Shown here: piece by piece, positions 1-7,075 of the stretch
Layout: each line of letters begins with the position of its first letter
Numbering within the stretch: the first letter of the stretch is position 1
Assembly: GCA_002441525.1 (NCBI GenBank)
Contig: DJWH01000042.1
Coordinates: 1 to 32,819 of the forward strand
DNA: 32,819 nucleotides
Source of the DNA: Acholeplasmataceae bacterium UBA6235
GTDB taxonomy: Bacteria; Bacillota_I; Bacilli_A; Acholeplasmatales; UBA5453
Reading direction: 5' to 3'
Translations under genes and position numbers: made by a program
The notes under the pieces: generated by a model
Seen by the model: only the letters and a program-made list of their open reading frames with translations
What the model was told of the DNA's origin: nothing
The model's database searches: none

Positions 1-1
1 G

Positions 2-835
2 GTTGTTTCTTTGCGTCAATATAAAAGATATTTGTATGGCACCTCAGAGATGCCATTTAAGATGTTTGTTGAACTGTGTGACCGTGTCAGTGTTGAACCA
101 CTTTATATGGTTTATGAACTCGAACATAAAAGAATCGATCAAGCGAACCGTTTGGATGTATTCAGTAACGCAATCATTGCGAGAGACTTTGATCAAGCAG
201 AAGCCTTGATGCGAGACTTGAGTAAAGAAGTCATGATCGATCAAAATAACGAAATCTATTTCAAATTAAACATACTACAACTGGATTATTACTTAAAGAA
301 ATATCCCAATGCTCATTTGGCCAAAGTTTGTGCAGAGCTCATTCACTACCCAGATATCTTAAAACACGATGTGATGAATGGCGTTGAGTTGGTCGGCTTA
401 TCCTTATTGTTAAACTTCATCCCTAATGAGGAACGATTCCCGATCATGGATAAGTTATATCAAATCATCAAAACTGGCGCTTATACCTTCATCAGTAAAG
501 ACTTCTTTCAAATGAACAGTGTCAGCTTAGGGGTTGCTAAAATGTATGGGATGAACAAAGATGATGTGAAGGTCATTGAACTCTGTAATGAAGTATTGAA
601 GGCTTGTGACTTCAATGAATCTTACTTCAATTTGGACTTAACCTACTACTTCTTAAGTCTAGCGCACCGAAATCTTGGTAAAACAGAGGAAGCACATCAC
701 TATATTGAAAAGCTTTATCACGCGACCAAAGTCAAAATTGAAAATGGCTCTTATGACCGTTTTAATGCTTTAATTAAAAAAGATTTTGGATTTGATTTTG
801 AAACGTTGTTAGCCAACAAAACAAAGAAATATTAG
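2..835 (+). CDS. Rgg/GadR/MutR-type transcriptional regulator, 5'-truncated by window edge
   Basis: The frame is open from base 2, and no ATG with a ribosome site is visible, so the real start lies outside the window. The first visible residues (RQYKRYLYGTSEMPFKMF, then LCDRVSVEP) resemble the end of the N-terminal helix-turn-helix domain and the linker of Rgg/GadR/MutR regulators. The remaining ~230 residues are all-helical and TPR-like, as in the peptide- or ligand-sensing half of that family. The protein is probably a cytoplasmic DNA-binding regulator. Its target is unknown; family members often regulate a neighbour, but the next gene has its own promoter-like sequence. A strong terminator follows at once. 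Family assignment is from recognition of the linker pattern and helical repeats; most of the HTH cannot be seen. Confidence 0.6.
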   Translation, partial: VVSLRQYKRYLYGTSEMPFKMFVELCDRVSVEPLYMVYELEHKRIDQANRLDVFSNAIIARDFDQAEALMRDLSKEVMIDQNNEIYFKLNILQLDYYLKKYPNAHLAKVCAELIHYPDILKHDVMNGVELVGLSLLLNFIPNEERFPIMDKLYQIIKTGAYTFISKDFFQMNSVSLGVAKMYGMNKDDVKVIELCNEVLKACDFNESYFNLDLTYYFLSLAHRNLGKTEEAHHYIEKLYHATKVKIENGSYDRFNALIKKDFGFDFETLLANKTKKY

Positions 836-843
836 TTCTAGCT

Positions 844-869
844 AAAGACTTCTGAGTGAAGTCTTTTTT
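844..869 (+). terminator. Rho-independent terminator after the Rgg-like gene
   Basis: An 8-bp stem (AAGACTTC / GAAGTCTT) with loop TGAGT is followed by six T residues, directly after the stop codon at 835. Confidence 0.85.
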
Positions 870-900
870 GTATTTTATATAGTCATTATTTCATTATCAG

Positions 901-929
901 TTTACTTATTGAAATTAAGGCGATAAAAT
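901..929 (+). promoter_or_regulatory. Putative sigma-A promoter of the Fic gene
   Basis: TTTACT (901-906) and TAAAAT (924-929) are separated by 17 bp, about 30 bp before the Fic start. The match is 4/6 and 5/6 to the consensus boxes; assigned by eye. Confidence 0.45.
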
Positions 930-960
930 GAGGGTGATATTTCAATAAAGAGGGTATTAT

Positions 961-2103
961 ATGAAACGTTCAGGGTATTTCAAGACAAATTTATCAGGTA
1001 AGTTGGCATATGAATCGTTTTGTCCTGCAAACCTATTACCGACACCACCTATTGTTGTAGATAAAGAAATGATGCAATTATTTCGTGAAGCTTACTATGA
1101 ACTGGGTAAGCTTTGGGGTGTATCTATGTTGGTTCCGAATAAATCACTATTCATATCGATGTATGTTCGTAAAGAGGCTTTACTTTCAAGTCAAATAGAG
1201 GGCACACAAGCAACTTTAGAGGATATATTCGACCCTCATATGACATCTGCAAATCATGATGTAGAGGAAGTCATACGTTATATTGAAGCGTTGAACTACG
1301 CAGATGAGCGCGTTAAAACACTGCCCATCTCTAACCGTTTAATCAAGGAAATACATGCGGTCTTATTGTCTTCTATACGTGGTAAAGAAAAAGACCCTGG
1401 CGCATTCCGTCAAACTCAAAACTGGATTGGTCCTATGGGTTCTACTTTGAAAACAGCGACTTTTGTCCCTCCGAATGTTGTAGATATGCATCATGCGTTA
1501 GATCAACTTGAATTATTCATTCACAATTTGGATGATGTAGACCCACTCATTAAAATAGCTTTAATCCATTATCAGTTTGAAACCATCCATCCATTTCTCG
1601 ATGGTAACGGGAGAATTGGTCGATTATTAATATCATTATTATTAAGGCAATATGGTATTTTGGATGATGGTGTTCTATATCTTTCTTACTATCTTAAAAA
1701 GAATCGTATAGAATATTACGATCGATTAACAGAAATTAGAATCAAAGGTCATTATGAAGCTTGGATTTCCTTTTTCCTTAAAGGCATTATAGAAACATCA
1801 AAGCACGCGATTGGGTGTATAGAGCAATTGGTTGCTTTGATGAATCATCATTTGGATTTGATTCAAGATGGTGATGTACGGCAAAACAAATCGATGTTAA
1901 AGTTGTATCACTATATGACTTCTCATCCAATCATGGATATTCAAAAAACAGCACTCGCTTTAAATCTTTCCTACAATACAATCGCTAGTAACATCAAACA
2001 TATGATGCAGTTAGGTATTCTAAGGGAAATGACACAAAAACAAAGAAATCGCGTGTTTGTGTACGAAGAATATTTAGCTATCCTTAGGGATGGGACTAAA
2101 TGA
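961..2103 (+). CDS. Fic family protein (class II, auto-inhibited) with C-terminal winged HTH
   Basis: 380 residues. The canonical Fic active site HPFLDGNGRIGR is at 210-221; in this family the His and the GNGR loop transfer AMP (or another nucleotide) from a nucleotide substrate to a hydroxyl of a target protein. An inhibitory-helix motif S-x-x-x-E-G is present at S76-E80-G81, N-terminal to the Fic core, which marks class II Fic enzymes that self-inhibit through the Glu. The last ~70 residues look like a winged helix that may bind DNA or protein. The start is supported by AAAGAGGG about 6 bases upstream. The gene stands alone between two terminators, with no antitoxin-like small gene beside it, in keeping with built-in inhibition. 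The target cannot be inferred. The gene ends in TGA, which shows that TGA is a stop codon in this genome. Confidence 0.93.
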   Translation: MKRSGYFKTNLSGKLAYESFCPANLLPTPPIVVDKEMMQLFREAYYELGKLWGVSMLVPNKSLFISMYVRKEALLSSQIEGTQATLEDIFDPHMTSANHDVEEVIRYIEALNYADERVKTLPISNRLIKEIHAVLLSSIRGKEKDPGAFRQTQNWIGPMGSTLKTATFVPPNVVDMHHALDQLELFIHNLDDVDPLIKIALIHYQFETIHPFLDGNGRIGRLLISLLLRQYGILDDGVLYLSYYLKKNRIEYYDRLTEIRIKGHYEAWISFFLKGIIETSKHAIGCIEQLVALMNHHLDLIQDGDVRQNKSMLKLYHYMTSHPIMDIQKTALALNLSYNTIASNIKHMMQLGILREMTQKQRNRVFVYEEYLAILRDGTK

Positions 2104-2150
2104 AAACCTCTGTGATAGCATTCATTTGCTAAAACAGAGGTTTTTGTTTT
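2103..2150. terminator. Bidirectional terminator between convergent Fic and DUF2130 genes
   Basis: An 11-bp stem (AAAACCTCTGT / ACAGAGGTTTT) has a ~20-base loop and A/T runs on both sides. It overlaps the last base of the Fic gene and touches the 3' end of the minus-strand DUF2130 gene, so it can serve both. Confidence 0.8.
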
Positions 2151-3435
2151 ATTCTAATTCTTCAAACTTCTTCTTCATCGTTGGGTTATTCTTGGTGAGT
2201 TTCTTCACGGTTAAACTGTCTGCTTTATCATTGGCGAGTCTTAAGTTATTTTCACTCGACAATAGATATTCTTTTGTTTTTTGAAGTGATTTGATGGTTT
2301 TATCGATTTCATCAATCGCGTCACCAAACTTTCGGCTTGCGAGTTCATAGTTCTTAGAGAAGGCCTGTTTAAAGGCGTTTAAATCGTCTTCGAATGTGGT
2401 GATATCAATATTTTGTCTACGCATCAAAGCGGCTTCTTGTTTGAATTTAAGTGCGTTTAATGAAGCGTTTCTAAGGAGTGTAATCATTGGGATAAAGAAC
2501 TGTGGTCTAATGACATACATCTTCGGATAGATGTGTGATACGTCAACGATACCGTTATTATAAAGGTCATTATCACTTTCTAATAATGATACTAAAATAG
2601 CGTATTCACACTTCTTCTCGTTTCTATCTTTATCGAGTTCTTTAAGGAAGTGTTCGTTTTTCTTTTTAGTCGCGGTTTCATCTTGTTCATTTTTCATTTC
2701 GAACATGATGGACAATATTTCAACGCCATTTTCATCCACTTCTCTAAAAATATAATCCCCTTTAGATCCACTTTGTGCGTCGTTGTCTTTCCCAAAGTTC
2801 GCTCTTGGGAAAGCGAGCGCACGCAGGTTGTTGAACTCATATTCACAGTGTTGTTCTAAGGTTTCACCAACCATTTTGGTCGATAATTTGGTTTTAAGGT
2901 CTTTATAGTAGGCAATCGCTTCGTCTTTTTGTTTGAGTTGTTCATCGTAGCGTTGCTTGATCGATGATTTTTCGAGTTCTGCTTGTTTCTTTTCTAATTC
3001 AATGCGAGCGGTGAGTTCTTGAAGTTGTTGTTCCTTCTTAGATAACGCTGCTTGGGTTTCGAGTTGTTTATCTTTTAATGCGGAATCGATGTTGGATTTG
3101 AGTTGTTGGATGATGAGTTCTTGTTGTTTGAGTTGTTCTTTTAGCTTGCCTTCCGCACTTAAAACAGCCAAGGATTTCGCTTGTTCACTGTTGTTGATTT
3201 TATCTTTAAGTGACTGAAGCTCTTGTTCTTTTTGGGAGAGTTTTTGTAAGAAACTCGATTCTACTTTGGTTTTCTCAATCTCAATATCTTTTTGATTTTG
3301 AACCTTGAGTTGTTCCAAGCGTTGATGGATTTCTTGGTTGAATTCTTGAGTTTTCACTTGATTGATGATGCTTAAGTAACCTTCATCATTGAGTGTGAAT
3401 TCTTGACCACAGTGTGGGCATTTGATTTGATTCAT
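2149..3435 (-). CDS. DUF2130 domain-containing protein (zinc-ribbon-like N-terminus, long coiled coil)
   Basis: 428 residues. The N-terminus has one CxxC pair (C6, C9, in CPHCGQEF), like half a zinc ribbon. Residues ~35-190 are a strongly charged, Gln/Glu/Lys-rich coiled coil. Residues ~200-345 match the DUF2130 core, with GDYIF near 226, FEMKNE near 243, and then [17 protein letters not shown]. The spacing of G-D-Y and (F)E-x-K resembles a PD-(D/E)XK nuclease active site, but that is inference; the function of DUF2130 proteins is not established to my knowledge. The start is supported by GGGAGG about 11 bases upstream. The gene may be transcribed from a promoter near 3591-3618 through a structured leader, or from a nearer TATAAT at 3470-3475. 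Confidence 0.88.
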   Translation of the reverse strand: MNQIKCPHCGQEFTLNDEGYLSIINQVKTQEFNQEIHQRLEQLKVQNQKDIEIEKTKVESSFLQKLSQKEQELQSLKDKINNSEQAKSLAVLSAEGKLKEQLKQQELIIQQLKSNIDSALKDKQLETQAALSKKEQQLQELTARIELEKKQAELEKSSIKQRYDEQLKQKDEAIAYYKDLKTKLSTKMVGETLEQHCEYEFNNLRALAFPRANFGKDNDAQSGSKGDYIFREVDENGVEILSIMFEMKNEQDETATKKKNEHFLKELDKDRNEKKCEYAILVSLLESDNDLYNNGIVDVSHIYPKMYVIRPQFFIPMITLLRNASLNALKFKQEAALMRRQNIDITTFEDDLNAFKQAFSKNYELASRKFGDAIDEIDKTIKSLQKTKEYLLSSENNLRLANDKADSLTVKKLTKNNPTMKKKFEELE

Positions 3436-3509
3436 AAGATAGACCTCCCTTAATATTTATACTAACTTTATTATACACCATTTTTTCGTCATCATCTCAT
3501 CTAGTTATG

Positions 3510-3584
3510 TATAAAACATAAGGGGTTACGCTTTCGCATAACCCCTTAACAGTGAGTAAGCAGTTTCCCCGATACTGCTCAACC
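3510..3584 (-). ncRNA. Putative small structured RNA or leader upstream of the DUF2130 gene
   Basis: Reading the minus strand, a good promoter is followed by about 75 bases with two stem-loops. The first is AGCAGT (3574-3579 on the plus strand) pairing with ACTGCT (3559-3564), enclosing a G-rich loop. The second is a 10-bp perfect stem TAAGGGGTTA / TAACCCCTTA (3519-3528 with 3539-3548), followed by TGTTTTATA, which is terminator-like. This could be a free-standing small RNA or a regulated leader of the DUF2130 gene that starts 75 bases further on. I do not recognise it as tmRNA, SRP RNA, 6S or a known riboswitch. Confidence 0.4.
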
Positions 3585-3590
3585 TTTTAC

Positions 3591-3618
3591 ATTATACTAC
3601 ACTTTGAAGCGAGTTCAA
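3591..3618 (-). promoter_or_regulatory. Sigma-A promoter for the putative small RNA/leader
   Basis: On the minus strand, TTGAAC (plus 3613-3618) and TATAAT (plus 3591-3596) are separated by 16 bp. This is one of the best promoter matches in the window, and it lies in a gene-free stretch. Confidence 0.6.
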
Positions 3619-3681
3619 GCAGTCAAATTGGTGACTTTTTTCCATTATAAGAAAAATATCACAATTCTAAGTTAGCTTAAG

Positions 3682-4548
3682 CTATTTAACGGGTACTTTG
3701 TCCAAATAAATGGTTTTGAGTGGTTCAACTTGGTGATAAATCATCCCCAGTAACATCGCACGGTCTGCGATGGCACCACCAATTGATATGTTGGCTTGAA
3801 TGGCCTCATCGAAGTTTTCAAAGTGAGACAACAAATGAATGACCACTGGAATACTCATTCGGATGGCACAAGCTCTACCTGCATGGGTTTCAACAAAACG
3901 TTCCGTATCCGTCATCAAGAAGGCTTGTTCTAAGGCTTCTTGATACAAGGCAGGTGACAATGATAGCGATGATTCTATGGCTTGTTTTAAACCTAGATGA
4001 AGGTTATCTAAGATGTAATCAAAGAGCTTAAAGAAATCATAGTAACTACGGTCATTTGAATAAAGCTGCGTCAGTTCAAACGCCTTTTCATTGGATAATC
4101 CCAGTTCCTTACAAACGATATAAGGTACAAAACCAACCAAATGATCATCATTAAGTGAGTAGGGTTCTACTGTCAAGTTGAGTTCTTTCGATAACATCGA
4201 AACCACGTGTTTTTTCGCATACGATTCCACATAGCCACGATAATCGCCACCTGGTTTAAAGTGATTAAAAACCAATTGGCTATAATCATTCACAGTAAAT
4301 GATGGCTTTTGTTTCATGGCTTGATATAACCACTGAATCATTTCACCTTGAACTGTAACATCACCTAAATGACTATTAGGGTATGCAAAATAGGATGGGT
4401 TTGCTTGTGCGTAATCGGATTTGGATTGTACTTTAAACAATAAAGATTGGGTTTTGGCTTGTTCTTTTAACCACTGATGGTCATAAATCCAGTGCACACC
4501 TAAGGTCGCAGCGTTAGCGGCGAGTGCTGGTTGAATGTACTTTTTCAT
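3682..4548 (-). CDS. ADP-ribosylglycohydrolase-like protein, altered metal site
   Basis: 288 residues from the ATG at 4548, chosen because AAAGGAG lies about 10 bases upstream. The frame stays open further upstream, but only by running across the divergent transporter gene. The N-terminus (AANAATLGVHWIYD) matches the clade of ADP-ribosylglycohydrolase-fold proteins that carry LGxHWIYD, close to the J1-crystallin/selenoprotein J group. Near the C-terminus, where true ADP-ribosylglycohydrolases have a D-x-D metal motif, this protein has SIGGAIADRAMLLGM. The fold is likely, but classical di-magnesium hydrolysis of ADP-ribose bonds is doubtful. It is cytoplasmic, with no signal peptide. A monocistronic gene, divergent from the amino-acid transporter operon. 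The substrate is unknown. Confidence 0.7.
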   Translation of the reverse strand: MKKYIQPALAANAATLGVHWIYDHQWLKEQAKTQSLLFKVQSKSDYAQANPSYFAYPNSHLGDVTVQGEMIQWLYQAMKQKPSFTVNDYSQLVFNHFKPGGDYRGYVESYAKKHVVSMLSKELNLTVEPYSLNDDHLVGFVPYIVCKELGLSNEKAFELTQLYSNDRSYYDFFKLFDYILDNLHLGLKQAIESSLSLSPALYQEALEQAFLMTDTERFVETHAGRACAIRMSIPVVIHLLSHFENFDEAIQANISIGGAIADRAMLLGMIYHQVEPLKTIYLDKVPVK

Positions 4549-4572
4549 AGACAACAACTCCTTTGTATCTAA

Positions 4573-4600
4573 AGTATACCATTGAAAATCAATTGTAAAA
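4573..4600 (-). promoter_or_regulatory. Putative promoter of the ADP-ribosylglycohydrolase-like gene
   Basis: On the minus strand, TTTACA (plus 4594-4599) and TATACT (plus 4573-4578) have a 15-bp spacer, or 16 bp if TTTTAC is taken as the -35 box. It lies 25 bases before the chosen start and supports it. Confidence 0.4.
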
Positions 4601-4684
4601 ACGAATGCGCTTATGTGCATTATAATTAGGATTATAAACAATGTGTGATAAAATGAGTAAAAACAAGAGAGGACTTTATAAAAA

Positions 4685-5497
4685 ATGAAAAAATTGAGCT
4701 TGTTCGTATTTTTATTAACTTCATTATTTATTTTGAGTGCCTGTGGTTTATCATCTGATCGACCATTACGCGTCGGCATGGACTTAAGATATCCGCCGTT
4801 TGAGACCGTCACGACGATGAATGACCCTGAGGGAATTAGCGTCGATGTTGCGAAAGCATTCGGTGATTTTATTGGTCGTGACGTTGAAATCGTCAACACC
4901 AACTTCGCTTCTTTAATCCCTGCACTCAATGCGGGTGATATCGACATCATCATCGCTTCGATGAGCATCACTGAAGAACGTAAACAATCGGTTGATTTCA
5001 CAAATCCTTACTTCTACTTTAAAATCATATCTCTATTGAATAAATCTTTCGCAACCACCAATGGTTTAACGGAAGATTCCACTGTGGAACAATTGCTTGC
5101 AGTTACAGGGGCGAAATATATTGGTATCGCATCTCAAGTATCCGCGACCATCCCTGCTTCTTATGGTAAAGACGTCATTGAAGCCACCGATTTGAGTACC
5201 GCGGTTGCGTCAGTTGCACAAGGCACTGCCGATATCTTATTGATGAGTGCGAACCCTGTCGTGGATGGTTATAAAGCCAACCAATCGACCACCATGGTCG
5301 TTTGGGATGCATTTGTATCCTCACCGATTGGTATGGCGGTTAAAAAAGGTAACACTGAATTGTTAGCAGATGCGAACCGTTTCATCGACACCTTCAATGA
5401 TGAGGGTGGTTTATATGATATATTAAGCGAAAAATGGGATGCCGTATTGTTAGAAAAGCTAGGACGTTATGGCCTTGAATTCTACATCAATGAATAA
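4685..5497 (+). CDS. Amino-acid ABC transporter substrate-binding lipoprotein
   Basis: 270 residues with a lipoprotein signal: MKK, a hydrophobic stretch, then lipobox L17-S-A-C20. The mature protein is a family 3 solute-binding protein: RVGMDLRYPPFE, then GDIDIIIASMSITEERKQSVDFTNPY, which is the signature region of polar amino-acid receptors. It is lipid-anchored on the outer face of the single membrane and delivers substrate to the permease encoded next. GAGAGGA lies 11 bases before the ATG, and a TATAAT at 4620-4625 may be part of its promoter. It is the first of three overlapping genes of one importer. The exact amino acid cannot be told from sequence. Confidence 0.92.
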   Translation: MKKLSLFVFLLTSLFILSACGLSSDRPLRVGMDLRYPPFETVTTMNDPEGISVDVAKAFGDFIGRDVEIVNTNFASLIPALNAGDIDIIIASMSITEERKQSVDFTNPYFYFKIISLLNKSFATTNGLTEDSTVEQLLAVTGAKYIGIASQVSATIPASYGKDVIEATDLSTAVASVAQGTADILLMSANPVVDGYKANQSTTMVVWDAFVSSPIGMAVKKGNTELLADANRFIDTFNDEGGLYDILSEKWDAVLLEKLGRYGLEFYINE

Positions 5498-6227
5498 GTT
5501 TAAATCTTTCATCGCTTATGGATTCGCCATCTTAACCATTCTCGCCTTTGTCTTATTTGTTATTTTCCGTCAAACCAGTCAGTTTGCTTTTGACGCGTTT
5601 GTGCCTTATGGATCTTTGATTATTGAAGGGATATTCAATACCATCTGGGTATCGATCATCGCCTTGATTGGTTCAATGATTTTAGGGTTTGTTTTGTACA
5701 TCTTACAGGTGTCTAAGATTAAGTATTTCAATGCTTTGGTGGATGTATTCACTGAAATCATCTATGGGACACCGTTATTGGTATTGATCATCATTATGGC
5801 GTTCTTAATCGGTCCAGCATTCAACTCTTATCGAAGAGATTTGTTTGGGATCATCGCTTTGGTGGTATATATGTCACCCTACATGAAGAATGTCTATAAG
5901 TCCGCTTTCGCATCCATATCGAAAGAACAATTTTTAGCGATGGATCTATTTTTATTCACACCCTATCAACGGTATCGTTATATCATCATCCCACAAGTGA
6001 CTAGACTATTAATGCCGACATTGATGAACAACTTCTCGATGATCATCAAAGGGAGTGCACTGCTCAACTTACTCAGCTTCGCAGAGCTTTATTATGTCAT
6101 CAATGTGGCTCAGTCACGAACATTCGCGTTCGTAGAGGGGTATTTGTTGATGTGGGGGTTGTACCTATTATTAACCATCCCGCTATCACAGTTGACTAAA
6201 TATGTGGAAAGGCGGTTCACACTATGA
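5469..6227 (+). CDS. Amino-acid ABC transporter permease (HisM/GlnP family)
   Basis: 252 residues with about five membrane segments. A typical EAA loop runs from SAFASISKEQFLAMD to YIIIPQVTR (about 140-180), where the ATPase docks, followed by the family's LMPTLMNNFSMIIKGSALL. ATG 5469 has AGGA four to five bases upstream and overlaps the upstream gene by 29 bases. A second in-frame ATG at 5490 (MNKFKSF) overlaps the upstream stop as ATGAATAA and could be used by re-initiation, so the true start is uncertain by seven residues. It forms the membrane channel, probably as a homodimer since only one permease gene is present. Confidence 0.92.
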   Translation: MALNSTSMNKFKSFIAYGFAILTILAFVLFVIFRQTSQFAFDAFVPYGSLIIEGIFNTIWVSIIALIGSMILGFVLYILQVSKIKYFNALVDVFTEIIYGTPLLVLIIIMAFLIGPAFNSYRRDLFGIIALVVYMSPYMKNVYKSAFASISKEQFLAMDLFLFTPYQRYRYIIIPQVTRLLMPTLMNNFSMIIKGSALLNLLSFAELYYVINVAQSRTFAFVEGYLLMWGLYLLLTIPLSQLTKYVERRFTL

Positions 6228-6928
6228 AAATAGCACTCGAACACATCACCCATACGTATGATATCGATATCTTACATGACATCGATTTTCAACTCGATGG
6301 GTACCATTCTGTCGCCATCATCGGGGTATCTGGTTCTGGTAAATCCACCCTCATACGACTGATGTCTGGTTTAGAAAAACCAACCACAGGTCAAATCCGT
6401 ATTGATGATTTATCTGTCGATAGTGAATCGTATAAACGACATGTGGGATTCGTCTTTCAAAACCACAATCTATTCCCGCACTTAACACTTAAAAGAAACA
6501 TCACTTTGATTCTCGAAAAAACCAGGGGTAAAACACCCGAGGAGGCGGAAAAGATTGCGAGAGGGTATTTAACCTTACTTCACTTAGAAACCCAAATGGA
6601 TAAACTCCCTAAAAACGTATCGGGTGGTCAAGCCCAACGCGCATCGATTGCGAGAGCGTTGTCGATTGACCCAAACATCATCTTCTTAGATGAACCCACA
6701 GCGTCCTTAGACCCGATTTTAACCTATGAAGTCTTAGAAGCCATTAAGAACTTGAAGTCTTTGGGTAAATCCTTCGTGTTTGTTACCCATGTGTTGAGTT
6801 TTGTACGCGAATTCGCAGATTATGTCATCTTTATGCACGATGGTCAGATTCATGAACATGGACTGCCTTCGATATTGGATGAACCTAAAACCGTTGAACT
6901 CAAAACATTTATGGATAAAGTAAAATAG
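6224..6928 (+). CDS. Amino-acid ABC transporter ATP-binding protein (GlnQ-like)
   Basis: 234 residues with the full ABC ATPase set: Walker A GVSGSGKST (34-42), Q-loop Q79, signature VSGGQ (132-136), Walker B IIFLDEP with D156 and E157, and switch His189. It closely resembles GlnQ/HisP polar amino-acid ATPases. The ATG overlaps the permease stop as ATGA, indicating translational coupling. It works on the inner membrane face, powering uptake with the two genes upstream. A strong hairpin terminator follows at once. Confidence 0.95.
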   Translation: MKIALEHITHTYDIDILHDIDFQLDGYHSVAIIGVSGSGKSTLIRLMSGLEKPTTGQIRIDDLSVDSESYKRHVGFVFQNHNLFPHLTLKRNITLILEKTRGKTPEEAEKIARGYLTLLHLETQMDKLPKNVSGGQAQRASIARALSIDPNIIFLDEPTASLDPILTYEVLEAIKNLKSLGKSFVFVTHVLSFVREFADYVIFMHDGQIHEHGLPSILDEPKTVELKTFMDKVK

Positions 6929-6955
6929 AAAAGTGCGGAAATTTTCCGCACTTTT
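6929..6955. terminator. Bidirectional terminator after the ABC operon
   Basis: A perfect 13-bp inverted repeat, AAAAGTGCGGAAA / TTTCCGCACTTTT, is almost loopless, with T runs on both strands. It ends the transporter operon and probably also transcripts arriving from the minus-strand membrane-protein gene. Confidence 0.85.
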
Positions 6956-7040
6956 GTTCGTTTAGGATATATCAACAGTCAGGCAAAGCGTTATTGCATA
7001 AATCCTAATCATATTGTAAGCAAACCCTCATTAAATGTAT

Positions 7041-7066
7041 TCTCATATCAAATAAAGACTCTAAAT
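7041..7066 (-). repeat. Third copy of the GAGTCTT motif; imperfect direct repeat of the sigma-gene leader
   Basis: Plus-strand TCTCATATCAAATAAAGACT plus CTAAA matches the sigma-gene leader (TCTCATATAATAAGACTCTA at 9459-9478) except for two small insertions. It lies 10 bases beyond the stop of the membrane-protein gene, so the two-gene sigma unit is flanked by direct repeats. No minus-strand gene follows it, so it may be a relic of a lost downstream member or a scar of unit mobility. Confidence 0.55.
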
Positions 7067-7075
7067 GCAATGTTC

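Noticed and set aside
961..2103. Fic-based toxin-antitoxin pair
   Set aside because: There is no small antitoxin gene next to it, and the inhibitory S-x-x-x-E-G motif is within the same protein, so it is a class II self-inhibited Fic.
2236..2243. GAGTCTTA as another copy of the sigma/giant motif
   Set aside because: It lies within the DUF2130 coding sequence, and its surroundings lack the flanking T run. An 8-mer of this kind is expected by chance in this length.
3682..5001. 439-residue minus-strand frame extending the ADP-ribosylglycohydrolase upstream
   Set aside because: The extra ~150 codons run antisense across the well-supported transporter lipoprotein gene and its promoter region. 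The ATG at 4548 has a good ribosome site and begins the recognisable domain.
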